From: Arthrobacter sp. ISL-28
GTDB taxonomy: Bacteria > Actinomycetota > Actinomycetes > Actinomycetales > Micrococcaceae
NCBI RefSeq assembly: GCF_018613875.1
Contig: NZ_JAGGPJ010000041.1
Coordinates: 1-63,851 of the forward strand
Reading direction: 5' to 3'
Length of the DNA: 63,851 nucleotides
Positions 33,765-42,269 of the stretch are shown piece after piece. Each line of letters begins with the position of its first letter. The stretch's first letter is position 1. The position numbers were made by a program, and so were the translations under genes. The notes under the pieces are model-generated. The model was not told where the DNA came from. It worked only from the letters and a program-made list of their open reading frames with translations, and made no database searches.

Positions 33765-34658
33765 GTGACTTTCCACTATCTCGAATCCGCCGCAGACCCG
33801 CGCGTCTCGGATTACACGCAGCTGACGGACGTGCACCTGCGTAAGGTCCGCGAGCCTGCCGAGGGCATGTACATCGCGGAATCCTCCAGGGTGCTCCGGC
33901 GGGCACTCGCGGCGGGCCACAAGCCCCGTTCGTTCTTCCTCGCGGAGAAATGGCTCCCGGACCTTGCCGACATCTTTGAGCAGCATCCGGATGTCCCCGC
34001 ATACATCGGCAGTTCGGCGCTCCTGGAGGAAATCACCGGCTTCCACCTGCACCGCGGCGCCATGGCCGCCATGCAGCGCCCGGCGCCGGTGCCGCTGCAC
34101 GAGCTGCTGGCCGGAGCCGGCAGGGTGGCGGTGCTGGAGGACATCGTGGACCATACGAACGTGAGTGGTTGCAAAGTACAAGAGTCCGATCGCGCTCGTC
34201 TGCGAGGACGATCGAGAATCGCAGTCCTTGAGAACCTTACCGACCATACGAACGTAGGTGCGGTTTTTCGCAGCGCCGCAGCGATCGGTGTCGATGCTGT
34301 GTTGGTCACGCCGCAATGTGCTGATCCGTTGTACCGCCGTTCGATCAGGGTCAGTATGGGCACCGTCTTCCAGGTTCCGTGGACGAGGATCGACCCGTGG
34401 CCAGCCAGTATCGAACAGCTGAAAGAGGCGGGCTATTTTGTAGCGGGCATGTCTCTGGGGGAGGGAGCCATCACTCTTGATGAGCTGGTGGCCCAGGATC
34501 ATCAGAATCTGGTGCTGGTCTTCGGTACCGAAGGCGACGGGCTGCAGCCCGAGACTGATCGATTGCTCGACGCCCGGGTGACGATTCCGATGATGAACGG
34601 CGTGGATTCGCTGAACGTTGCTGCGTCGTCGGCTGTGGCGTTCTACGCAACGAGGTAA
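33765..34658 (+). CDS. Chimeric TrmH/SpoU-type RNA 2'-O-methyltransferase
   Basis: 297-residue SpoU-class methyltransferase that 2'-O-methylates rRNA or tRNA. The N-terminal part (1-130) is the substrate-binding domain, the rest the alpha/beta-knot SAM domain with NVGAVFRSAAAIG, VLVFGTEGDGL and the terminal MNGVDSLNVAASSAVAFY. The gene is a fusion: residues near 125-163 contain DHTNV twice, 31 codons apart (GACCATACGAACGT at 34149 and 34242). The usual length is about 265 residues. The native 3' end lies 4.6 kb away (39224-39388). Reading frame is kept, so a working enzyme is possible. GTG start at 33765. Confidence 0.85.
   Translation: MTFHYLESAADPRVSDYTQLTDVHLRKVREPAEGMYIAESSRVLRRALAAGHKPRSFFLAEKWLPDLADIFEQHPDVPAYIGSSALLEEITGFHLHRGAMAAMQRPAPVPLHELLAGAGRVAVLEDIVDHTNVSGCKVQESDRARLRGRSRIAVLENLTDHTNVGAVFRSAAAIGVDAVLVTPQCADPLYRRSIRVSMGTVFQVPWTRIDPWPASIEQLKEAGYFVAGMSLGEGAITLDELVAQDHQNLVLVFGTEGDGLQPETDRLLDARVTIPMMNGVDSLNVAASSAVAFYATR
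34149..34255 (+). repeat. 14-bp direct repeat at the trmH fusion joint
   Basis: GACCATACGAACGT occurs at 34149-34162 and 34242-34255, 93 bp apart and in frame. The first copy belongs to the native trmH 5' half, the second to the incoming 3' half. This marks the left border of the foreign segment within the 80 bp between them. Confidence 0.85.
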
Positions 34659-35388
34659 GCGGAACCGCGCGGCTGACTTCGGTTCTTAGTCCTTAGCGTC
34701 TGGATCGTCGCCCGATGCCAGCCCTGCCGCAGATAGTCGACGTAGTCGGAGCGGAGCACGTGCCGGGCTCGCGGGCGCTTCCCGCCGTTGATGTCCCGGA
34801 CGTACTGCGCGAGCCCCTCCGGGTTCTTGCCGGCCCACCCGTGAGCAAGGGCCCAGCCTTGCATCGCGTCAGCGTCCATCGGGATCCTGGCGTCGCGCAG
34901 TGCCAGGAGTACCCCGACGACCTGATCCTTCTCAAAGCCGGCCGAAACCGTGTTGTTGTGATTGATCGTGAGCGTCAGGCTCCTCAGAGCCTCTACGACT
35001 ATCGGGTCGAGATCGTGGGAGAGAGTCTTCCGGTCCGAGCCGTCGCCAAGAATGCCCGGATTCGTCGCCGTGACCCAGGGACGGATCTCGTCGGCATTCC
35101 AAGTGATGACGCAAGAAAGTTGCCGGCCGGCCGTGTGCCCATCCTGCCTTCGGATTTGTCGATCTCCTCGCGGACTTGGAAGTACTCGCCGTCGACCAAG
35201 TCGAACTCCACTGCCAAGTCACCGCTCCCCGGTTGGGCTGTGGGGTGGACGGTGCCGTAGAAGCTGTTGATCGGCTCGAAGACCGCCCTCCCATTAGAGG
35301 TTGTTCGGAAGCTGCGGGAGTCGGCCTGGACGTAGCCGTAAAAGGTCGTGCCTGCGCCGGGATGTGGGGCATCAGTGGTTTGAGTCAT
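34643..35388 (-). pseudogene. Frameshifted hypothetical gene of the inserted segment
   Basis: One unknown gene appears broken by a single frameshift. Frame 1 runs from ATG 35388 (MTQTTDAPHPGAGTTFYGYV) to the GNFLASSLG region near 35110; then a shift near 35100-35115 leads to another frame that continues TWNADEIRPWVTATNPG and ends at 34643 (NRSQPRGSAYLVA). Joined, it would encode about 248 residues without membrane segments. I do not recognise the family. It converges with, and overlaps, the chimeric trmH end by 16 bp. Confidence 0.7.
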
Positions 35389-35810
35389 GGCCCCATGTAT
35401 GCGGAAGGGCATGCCGGGCTCGCCGAGCTCCAGAGGGACTTCGGCCGCCTCCTTCTAGCGGGACAGGTGCTCTGGGAGTTGCACGTCATCGAGGATTAGT
35501 TCAGGCAGGCACCTGGCGGAGTCCGTTGTTCGAAGCGGTAGGTATTCCCCATCCCCCGGATAGCAACGATCCGACGAGCGAACCGATGACAGCGCGCGCC
35601 GGCACGTTCGCGCTTTCTGTTCGTCGGATCCACGTGGCGTGATCAGACTCTTGCTGGACGGAACACCTGACAGGATAATGCGTCACACCATAAGCAATGT
35701 GCACAACGATTTGCCCCACTCCACGGGCTCTGCCGGGGGCGTCGAATTTGTTTCGCGATGGGGTTCGTCTGGTCGTTCGATGCCACAAGAAGTAATGGAG
35801 GCAGAAACTC
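35389..35810. other. Gene-poor stretch with possible coding remnant
   Basis: About 420 bp. A short open stretch at 35398-35499 (MYAEGHAGLAELQRD...) ends in TAG and looks like a gene tail without its body. Around 35565-35635 an imperfect inverted repeat GATCCGACGAGCGAAC / GTTCGTCGGATC is present. The stretch before 35811 should hold the GNAT promoter. No full gene is visible. Confidence 0.4.
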
Positions 35811-36779
35811 ATGAGCGCACAAGAAACCGGACCCAAGAGTGTTGTGGGCCCTGTAACGGTCCGTCCGCTGGGCGAAGCAGACCTTGATCGTGCTGACAAG
35901 ATCCTCAGGGAGGCGTTTGGGACGTTCCTCGGGATCCCCGATCTGTTCGGGACCGCCGACTATGTCAGGACTCGCTTTGCCGCCGATCCGCATGCCGCCT
36001 TCGCCGCGATGGTGGACGGCGAGCTCGTCGGATCGAACTTCGCCACCAATTGGGGCAGCGTCGGGTTCTTCGGCCCGTTGACTGTGCGTCCTGACCTATG
36101 GGATCAGGGCGTCGGTAAAAGCCTGATGGAGCCGATCATGGGCTGCTTCGAGTCCTGGGGGAATGGCCACCTCGGCCTGTTCACCTTCTCGCACAGTCCT
36201 AAGCACGTCGAGCTCTACCGCCGGTATGGTTTCTGGCCCCGGTTCCTGACCGCCGTCATGCGTAAACCGGTGGCGGCCCGTGGCCCGGTTCCCACCCGGC
36301 TGTTGTATGCCGAGCTGTCCGCCGCCGACCAGGCCGAGTACCTCGCTGCCTGTCGCTCCTTGACCGACTCCGTGTATGCGGGTCTGGATCTGGAACGCGA
36401 GATTGCGTCCGTTCAGGCGCAGGGACTTGGCGACACCGTGCTGCTGCCGGGCGAGTCGGGGCTCGACGGGCTGGCCGTGTGTCACTGCGGACCGGGATCG
36501 GAGGCCGGGTCGGATGTTTGCTTCGTCAAGTTCGGCGCAGTTCGCCCCGGCAGGCAAGCCGGTGACCGATTCGAACGGCTACTCGACGCCTGCGAGCAAC
36601 TGGCCATCGAGCGCGGACTGGGTCAGCTTGAGGCCGGGATGAGCCTGGCTCGCCAGGATGCCTATCAACGCATGGTCGCCCGCGGTTTCCGTACCGGGTT
36701 GCAGGGCGTGACCATGCACCGGCCCAACGAGTCTGGCTATAGCCACTCCGACGCCTATGTGATCGATGACTGGCGCTGA
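35811..36779 (+). CDS. GNAT family N-acetyltransferase with two GNAT-like halves
   Basis: 322-residue acetyltransferase. The first half (about 15-150) has the acetyl-CoA-binding motif A VRPDLWDQGVGKSLM and YRRYGFWPRF. The second half (about 190-310) shows weaker GNAT signs such as AIERGLGQLEAGMSLARQDAYQRMVARGFR. Substrate unknown. GGAGGCAG precedes ATG 35811. It lies inside the DNA segment that splits trmH, so it is probably acquired. Confidence 0.85.
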   Translation: MSAQETGPKSVVGPVTVRPLGEADLDRADKILREAFGTFLGIPDLFGTADYVRTRFAADPHAAFAAMVDGELVGSNFATNWGSVGFFGPLTVRPDLWDQGVGKSLMEPIMGCFESWGNGHLGLFTFSHSPKHVELYRRYGFWPRFLTAVMRKPVAARGPVPTRLLYAELSAADQAEYLAACRSLTDSVYAGLDLEREIASVQAQGLGDTVLLPGESGLDGLAVCHCGPGSEAGSDVCFVKFGAVRPGRQAGDRFERLLDACEQLAIERGLGQLEAGMSLARQDAYQRMVARGFRTGLQGVTMHRPNESGYSHSDAYVIDDWR

Positions 36780-36845
36780 CATCCTCGTCCACGGACGCAC
36801 ACCACGTTTACAGGGCAGTCAACGTCTATCACTTCACTGGCGGAG

Positions 36846-37176
36846 TTGCAGCCAATCCGCAAGCTGCTTGCCCACAGCTACTTTTTTCCGAACACGAACG
36901 CGCAACGCATCGTTCGGTTCAACAAGCGCTATAACGATGCTGTGGCTGATGGGACGAAGAGCACCACTGTCCGTCATGACGATCCGATAGTTCCCGGGCC
37001 TGCTTTGTTGGTGTTCGAGGACGACCCGCCGCCCTTACCGGTACAGCGATCCCGGGCCCGCAGAGCTGCTGCCCGGGCTCGCCGTGGGCGACGTGCGAGT
37101 GGTGAGCGCTGACCTCGACACTGCAGTGATGGTCAGCATGGTCAGCCACCTCACCGCGTTCCCCCGCGAAAGTTAG
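36846..37176 (+). pseudogene. Broken ASCH-like gene
   Basis: Two overlapping frames look like parts of one small gene. Frame 1 (TTG 36846 to about 37025) gives RYNDAVADGTKSTTVRHDDP, similar to the start of ASCH (RNA-binding PUA-like) domains. Frame 2 carries on with YRYSDPGPAELLPGL and VGDVRVVSADLD up to TAG at 37176. A one-base shift near 37025 separates them. Family assignment is weak. Confidence 0.4.
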
Positions 37177-37394
37177 GGGGTTGGTGTCGCAGCCCTGCCG
37201 CGATGCATGCCTGAGTAAAGTGGCTGTTCAGCGGGGACTTTCGTCACCCACCCCTGAGTTATTAGTTGGTGCGGACTCTGACGATCTTCAGGCTGTGCCT
37301 ATGCATCACGGTGTAAGGGGTTCACGACTCCAGGCCCAGCGGTTCACCAGGTCGCGGCCAAACAGGCGTTTCCCAGGCAGTTTCACGGCGTCGC

Positions 37395-37421
37395 TGTCAC
37401 AGATCGGGCGCGGGCGGTGTC
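37395..37421 (+). promoter_or_regulatory. ECF41-type promoter for the AhpD-like gene
   Basis: TGTCACA (37395-37401), 16 bp, then TGTC (37418-37421). The known ECF41 promoter is TGTCACA-N16-CGTC, so only one base differs. It lies about 40 bp before the start codon of the gene upstream of the ECF41 factor, exactly where such autoregulated promoters are found. Confidence 0.75.
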
Positions 37422-37461
37422 TTCATGTCGTAGGACCCAATACCGACCCGTAGGAGGAGAC

Positions 37462-38043
37462 ATGACCACCAGGATCCCGGCCTCAGAAATCACCGGTTTC
37501 TATGGCGCACTCATCAAGAAGTTCAGCGCGAAGATGTTCGGCAAGGTCCCGGAATCGCTGGGGGTCATGTGGCACAACCAGCCCGTTCTCAAGGCATCCA
37601 TGGGCTTCGGACAGAAGCTGCAGAAGTGGAACAGCTGCGATGAGTCGCTGAAGTCCTACGCTCACATGGCCGTGGCCTCCTTCATCGGCTGCACTTGGTG
37701 CCTGGACTACAACTACTTCATGGCGCATAACCACGGCCTGGACCTGGAGAAGGCCCGGCAGATCCCGTGCTGGCGCGAGTCCGACGTCTTCACGACGCTC
37801 GAGCAGGACGTCTTGGAGTATGCCGAGGCCATGAGCGCCACGCCCGTCTCGGTGACCGACGGACTGTCGGCCCGGCTGCTCGAGCAATTGGGCGCGCCGG
37901 CGCTAATCGAACTGACCAGCGTCATCGGCTTCGCCAACCTCACGACCCGCAGCAACGTGGCCCTCGGCATCGAATCCGAGGGATTCGCGGATTCCTGTGA
38001 GCTGAAGCCGCTCGCAGCGCGCAGCGGCCACGGAGTAGCCTGA
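37462..38043 (+). CDS. Carboxymuconolactone decarboxylase (AhpD-like) family protein
   Basis: 193-residue all-helical protein of the CMD/AhpD family. The redox motif is C77-T-W-C80 followed by LDYNYFMAHN, the usual peroxidase-type active site. AGGAGGAG lies before ATG 37462. It stands directly upstream of an ECF41 sigma factor, a well-known partnership in which the sigma factor drives this type of gene. It may act in oxidative or electrophile stress defence. Confidence 0.9.
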   Translation: MTTRIPASEITGFYGALIKKFSAKMFGKVPESLGVMWHNQPVLKASMGFGQKLQKWNSCDESLKSYAHMAVASFIGCTWCLDYNYFMAHNHGLDLEKARQIPCWRESDVFTTLEQDVLEYAEAMSATPVSVTDGLSARLLEQLGAPALIELTSVIGFANLTTRSNVALGIESEGFADSCELKPLAARSGHGVA

Positions 38044-38048
38044 GCGGC

Positions 38049-38948
38049 ATGAGCAGCCTCGGCGCCACTGACAGGCCGGACCCGTTCGTCGCCAACCGCA
38101 GCCTGCTCTTCACTGTCGCCTACGAGATGCTCGGCTCCGCCGCGGATGCCGAGGACGTGGTGCAGGAGGCCTGGCTCCGGTGGGCTGAACTGGGCCCCGA
38201 CGTCCGCGCGGGCGTCCGCGACCCGCGGGCCTACCTCGTTCGCATCGTCACCCGCCAGGCGCTCAACCGCCTCCGCACGCTGTCACGACGGCGGGAGGAT
38301 TACGTCGGGGAATGGCTGCCCGAGCCCCTGCTCACCGTGCCGGATGTCGCCGAGGACGTGGAACTGGCCGAAAGCGTCTCGATCGCCATGCTCACGATTC
38401 TCGAATCGCTCACCCCTATGGAGCGGGCGGTCTTCGTACTGCGCGAAGTTTTCGACGTGCCCTACGAGGAAATTGCTGAGGCCGTGGGCAAGTCAGCGGC
38501 CGCCGTGCGCCAGATCGTCAGCCGTGCGCGCTCTCATGTGGCCGCCCGGCGTCCCCACATGCGCGTGGACCGCAGCGAGCAGCAGGAAGTCGTCGAAAGG
38601 TTCCTGGCGGCGGTCACCACCGGGGATGTGCAGGGCTTGATGGACGTGCTGGCCCCCGACGTCGTACTCATCGCCGACGGCGGCGGCGTCGCCCGGGCCG
38701 TTCGGGTGCCGGTGTACGGTGCGAAGAAGGTGACAAATCTGCTGCGGTCCTTCCCAGAGGCCGCGCTCAACCCGAAAATCGCTCTGCTCTGGCTCAACGG
38801 CGGTCTCGGCATCCGGATCGACGACGAAGCAGGCGGTCCGTCACTCATCAGCCTGGTGGTGGAGGGCGGCAGAATCGCACGGATCTTCGCCATGCGGAAC
38901 CCCGACAAGCTCGGCCACTTGGAGGAGGAGACCCGGCTGGCGCGTTAG
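38049..38948 (+). CDS. ECF41-family RNA polymerase sigma factor (SigJ-like)
   Basis: 299-residue sigma factor. Region 2 (about 10-85, EDVVQEAWLRW), region 4 (ERAVFVLREVFDVPYEEIAEAVG) and a C-terminal SnoaL/NTF2-like extension that replaces an anti-sigma factor. The ECF41 hallmarks WLPEPL, DGGG and NPDKL are all present. The extension is known to control activity in cis. Begins 5 bp after the AhpD-like gene; the promoter at 37395 fits its own consensus, so the pair is likely self-activating. Confidence 0.93.
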   Translation: MSSLGATDRPDPFVANRSLLFTVAYEMLGSAADAEDVVQEAWLRWAELGPDVRAGVRDPRAYLVRIVTRQALNRLRTLSRRREDYVGEWLPEPLLTVPDVAEDVELAESVSIAMLTILESLTPMERAVFVLREVFDVPYEEIAEAVGKSAAAVRQIVSRARSHVAARRPHMRVDRSEQQEVVERFLAAVTTGDVQGLMDVLAPDVVLIADGGGVARAVRVPVYGAKKVTNLLRSFPEAALNPKIALLWLNGGLGIRIDDEAGGPSLISLVVEGGRIARIFAMRNPDKLGHLEEETRLAR

Positions 38949-39223
38949 CCGCTCAAGAGTCACTGTGATCTGCACCGCCCACGAAGCGTGTTTATATTCC
39001 AGATCCGACGATACCGGGCGGGATTGTCCGGTCGCACTTTCCGGCCTCGAACCGCATAAGTTTTTTGAACACGGCAGTGTGATGCAACTTTGCCACAATC
39101 AACTCCGATGCCTTGTAGGCGCGCGGAATGTGCATGGTGACGAAACTTGTTGCCGGGTCGTCAACAGGGGAAATTGGGCTCTTCGTGCACTCGCAATGCA
39201 TCACGACCCCCAACCACGCACGG
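38949..39223. other. AT-richer junction region between sigma factor and trmH remnant
   Basis: About 275 bp with lower GC than neighbours and no convincing gene on the plus strand. A minus-strand frame (38992-39270; ...HIPRAYKASELIVAKLHH...) could be a decayed gene piece, which I cannot identify. The right border of the foreign segment lies here, as native trmH sequence resumes near 39224. Confidence 0.45.
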
Positions 39224-39388
39224 AATCCGGACCGGCTCGCGCTGGTGCTGGGCACCGAAGGTGCCGGCATGAGCGCTGAAACTCGCCGTCGACCTCGCCG
39301 TCAAGATCCCATGCGCGCCGGGGTTGATTCGCTGAATGCGGCAGCGGCGTCAGCCGTGGCCTTCTGGGAGTTGCGGCCCCGGGCGTAA
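39224..39388 (+). pseudogene. Displaced native 3' end of trmH
   Basis: Encodes NPDRLALVLGTEGAGMSAET, then after a frameshift region the remains of a VDLAVKIP-like stretch, and finally MRAGVDSLNAAAASAVAFWE ending in TAA. This is the C-terminal knot of a SpoU methyltransferase, corresponding to residues about 215-265 of an intact protein. It has no start and at least one frameshift. It is the cast-off end of the gene whose 5' half is at 33765. Confidence 0.85.
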
Positions 39389-39421
39389 TCTCGGGCTCAG
39401 CTGATGCCCGCGGGTTACTGC

Positions 39422-40126
39422 CTATCCTGCCGGTTCGACAAGCTCGGGTCCGTCGTTTTGGACGGAGTTCACGCGGTCGCTGACCACGCGCGGCGTCAGG
39501 GCCAGTTCGGGGATAGAGTCGAGCAGCTGCTGCACCTCGGTTTTGTCTGTGATGCCTGGGTCGAGCCAATCGGCGTACATGTCCGGCGGGATGATCACGG
39601 GCGCCCGGTCGTGCACGTGCCCCAGCGAATCATGGGCCGAGGTGGTCAGGACTGTGCAGCTGAGCAGCCACCGGTGCGGATCATCCTCGGGCAGGGACGG
39701 ATCCGGCCAGAATTCGTACAGCCCGGCGAACGCCAGCAGGTCATCCTTCTCGGAGTAAAGGTAGTTCGGGATCTTCTTCCCGTCAGCCGTCTTCTCCCAC
39801 TCGTAATAGCCCTCCGCCGGCACCAGGGCCCGCCGCTTGACGGCCGCCTTCCGGAAGGCGGGCTTGTCCAGGATTGTTTCACTCCTGGCGTTGATCAGCT
39901 TTGAGCCGATCTTCACGTCCTTCGCCCAGGACGGCACAAGACCCCAACGGGCGATCAGGACCCGGCGCTCGAATGAGTCCTGCTCAGGCCTTTCCGTGAT
40001 GATCGGGACATCGTCAGTCGGCGCCACGTTCCAGCTGGGAGGCGGCGGAGTGCCCTCCACCTTCCGGGCATCAAAGTAAGCAAGCAGGTCACCGGTGGCC
40101 CTGGACATCACATATCTGCCGCACAT
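39422..40126 (-). CDS. SOS response-associated peptidase (SRAP/YedK/HMCES type)
   Basis: 234-residue SRAP protein that crosslinks to abasic sites in single-stranded DNA. Catalytic C2 follows the initiator Met (MCGRYV), and the further active residues lie in WNVAPTD, INARSETI and EGYYEW; an H in VHDRAPVII is present. ATG 40126 is fixed by the need for Met-Cys. The upstream open frame to 40507 is not part of it. Confidence 0.92.
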   Translation of the reverse strand: MCGRYVMSRATGDLLAYFDARKVEGTPPPPSWNVAPTDDVPIITERPEQDSFERRVLIARWGLVPSWAKDVKIGSKLINARSETILDKPAFRKAAVKRRALVPAEGYYEWEKTADGKKIPNYLYSEKDDLLAFAGLYEFWPDPSLPEDDPHRWLLSCTVLTTSAHDSLGHVHDRAPVIIPPDMYADWLDPGITDKTEVQQLLDSIPELALTPRVVSDRVNSVQNDGPELVEPAG

Positions 40127-40149
40127 GGCTTTCGGCCTGTACGTTTCCC

Positions 40150-40410
40150 TCAGGCGTACCACTGCCAGCCGGGCGGTACCCAGTCTTCGGGGACTTTGTG
40201 GGAGTAGTGCCTGCCGCAGTGTTTGCAGCTGTAGCTGACGAGAGGGAGCCGGAGGCTTTCCCGGTCCGGGGCGTAGGACGCCGGGACATAATCGGTAAAT
40301 TCCAGGTAGGCGTCGGTGCCGCACGCACTGCATCTGGGCTGTGCAGGCGGCTGGGCCGGGATCGATTCCCGGAGCTTGTGCCGGCGGGGTCTGGGGGCTG
40401 TGATCGTCAT
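40150..40410 (-). CDS. Small hypothetical protein with zinc ribbon
   Basis: 86-residue unknown protein with two CxxC pairs: C-S-A-C near the middle and C-K-H-C about 35 residues later, followed by GRHYSHKVP. This is a probable zinc ribbon. I used ATG 40410 (MTITAP); ATG 40431 is also possible and the frame is open to 40590. Lies 23 bp upstream of the SRAP gene on the same strand. Confidence 0.6.
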   Translation of the reverse strand: MTITAPRPRRHKLRESIPAQPPAQPRCSACGTDAYLEFTDYVPASYAPDRESLRLPLVSYSCKHCGRHYSHKVPEDWVPPGWQWYA

Positions 40411-40623
40411 GGGGTCCCACACATTCCTCATCAAGATGATGCCGGCCCCAGCTGCCGGGACGAATCCCGGGGGTGCCGGTTTTGTCGGTTCTGCAGGTAT
40501 GCACCACAAGGTGTTCGGTCCGCCGCAGCGAACCGGGTTCGGATAAGGCTTCCGCCTGTCCGGGACGTGGAAAAACGGGGTGCGAATCACTCTACTCTTG
40601 AGGCCGCGGGTACGGAATGCTTA

Positions 40624-41427
40624 TCACTCACCCGCCCAGTACGAGGCGTTCCACGTCAACTCGGCCAGAGCCGCCTGCCCACCCAGACTTGGATGAAAGA
40701 AGTCCACGGTGCTGACCTCGCTTGCCGAGTATTTGTAGCCGTACACGGCTCCTCCGTCCCAGCGGCAGTTGTCGAACCGGGAGCAGGTTTGGGCCAATAT
40801 CTCGTTGAATACCTGCAGCCGCTGAACAACCAGCTGACGCTCCGCCTCCGTGTTGGATCCGTTGAGCATGGACGGGCAGGTGTTTGCACTGGCCCAGGCG
40901 CTGCGGGCCGACTCCGTGCCCTGCAAGACCGACCACAAATGATGGATGTCCGGGATGCTGCTGAGGAACACCCGGGACCTGGGCAGGCCCTGCTGCAGGA
41001 CGGCGAGCGAGCTCGTGATATCCGCTTCGAAGGCCTCCGGGCTCGTCATGGCTGATGCCGACGAAGCGCAGAGGTCATTCGCGCCAATGAGAATGGTGAC
41101 GTAACCCGCTTTTTGGGCAACGGCGGCCCAGGCCTGACGGGGAAGGTCGTCCACCCTTGCTCCGCTGACGGCATGGTTGAGTCCGGTAATTCCCGGCCGC
41201 AGCGCGTGCAAACGCTGGAGGTGGCTGTTGGCGCCGCCAGACCGGCTGGTGCCCGTGGACCAGGACCGGTGGGGCTGTTCATCCGACTGGCAGCACACGG
41301 CAAAGGCGCGGCTGATGGAGTCCCCCAGCGCGGCAATGCTGCGCGGATAGGCTTCTGCTGGTGGGTGGAGGCCAATTGCCAACAGCAGCAGCAGGGGAAC
41401 AGCCACTAATTTCGCGACGATACGCAT
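40624..41427 (-). CDS. Secreted SGNH/GDSL hydrolase
   Basis: 267-residue protein with a signal peptide (MRIVAKLVAVPLLLLLAIGL, cleavage near AEA-YP, residue 27). SGNH blocks: ALGDSIS (catalytic Ser), GANDL (block III) and DFFHPSLGG (block V with Asp and His). Four or more cysteines suggest disulfides outside the cell. Probably an esterase or lipase-like enzyme; substrate unknown. Confidence 0.88.
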   Translation of the reverse strand: MRIVAKLVAVPLLLLLAIGLHPPAEAYPRSIAALGDSISRAFAVCCQSDEQPHRSWSTGTSRSGGANSHLQRLHALRPGITGLNHAVSGARVDDLPRQAWAAVAQKAGYVTILIGANDLCASSASAMTSPEAFEADITSSLAVLQQGLPRSRVFLSSIPDIHHLWSVLQGTESARSAWASANTCPSMLNGSNTEAERQLVVQRLQVFNEILAQTCSRFDNCRWDGGAVYGYKYSASEVSTVDFFHPSLGGQAALAELTWNASYWAGE

Positions 41428-41615
41428 GAGATCTTCCTCACTGACGGTACCCGTATGGGCTCACGGTGTCGACGACCATGGCGGCCGGCGTGCCCGCTGG
41501 TCCATGGGCAGGCCACAGAATCCGCCGTAGGCTGGTGCCGGACAGGCAGGATGGCACCGCTTCCTGCGCCCCTCCAAGCGAAGGCGAGATGGCTCATGGA
41601 CGAGGTCCACGCGTG

Positions 41616-42269
41616 ATGGCCGGCATCAGTCACATCACAATCAGCCACGGAGGCGCGGACCTCGCCGCAGACTTGAGCGTCCCCGAAGACGCCCAAGGCA
41701 TCGTGGTTTTCGCACACGGCAGCGGAAGCAGCAGAAAAAGTCCCCGGAATCGACAGGTGGCCCAGTCGTTGCAGTACGTCGGGCTCGCAACACTACTGCT
41801 TGATCTGCTGACTGCGTCGGAGGAAAGCCGCGACGCCCTCGATGCCTCCCTGCGCTTCGACATCGAAATGTTGACGGAGCGACTAACGGCAGTCGTGGAT
41901 GACGTTGCAGAGCGGACCGCAACATCCGAACTGCCGATCGGGCTGTTCGGGGCGAGCACCGGGGCGGCGGCAGCCCTGGGCGCGGCGGCGAACCGTCCCG
42001 AGCTGGTGCGTTCAGTGGTATCCCGTGGCGGACGCCCTGACCTGGCCGAGAAGCGCCTCGCGGCTGTTCAGGCGCCCGTTCTGCTGCTCGTCGGCGAGAA
42101 CGACAGGCATGTCATCGAGCTTAATCGGCAAGCTGCAAACCGATTGACCGTCGAACATGAGCTCTCCATCGTTCCCGGGGCCACACACCTGTTCGAGGAA
42201 CCAGGAACACTCGAAGAGGTCTCGCATCGGGCAGCCTCCTGGTTCATCAGGACATTGCCGTCCGGGTAG
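41616..42269 (+). CDS. Alpha/beta hydrolase (dienelactone hydrolase-like)
   Basis: 217-residue alpha/beta hydrolase. The nucleophile elbow reads GLFGASTGAAAAL, the oxyanion loop FAHGSGSSRKSPRN, the acid is in VGENDRHV and the histidine in PGATHLFEE. ATG 41616 is used; GTG 41613 and an ATG further upstream also fit. It is often annotated with phosphoribosyltransferases elsewhere, but stands alone here. Converges directly on a TetR gene. Confidence 0.85.
   Translation: MAGISHITISHGGADLAADLSVPEDAQGIVVFAHGSGSSRKSPRNRQVAQSLQYVGLATLLLDLLTASEESRDALDASLRFDIEMLTERLTAVVDDVAERTATSELPIGLFGASTGAAAALGAAANRPELVRSVVSRGGRPDLAEKRLAAVQAPVLLLVGENDRHVIELNRQAANRLTVEHELSIVPGATHLFEEPGTLEEVSHRAASWFIRTLPSG

Noticed and set aside
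34660..39220. Integrative and conjugative element
   Set aside because: The segment splits trmH but shows no integrase, relaxase, transfer or replication gene, so only a foreign insertion is claimed.
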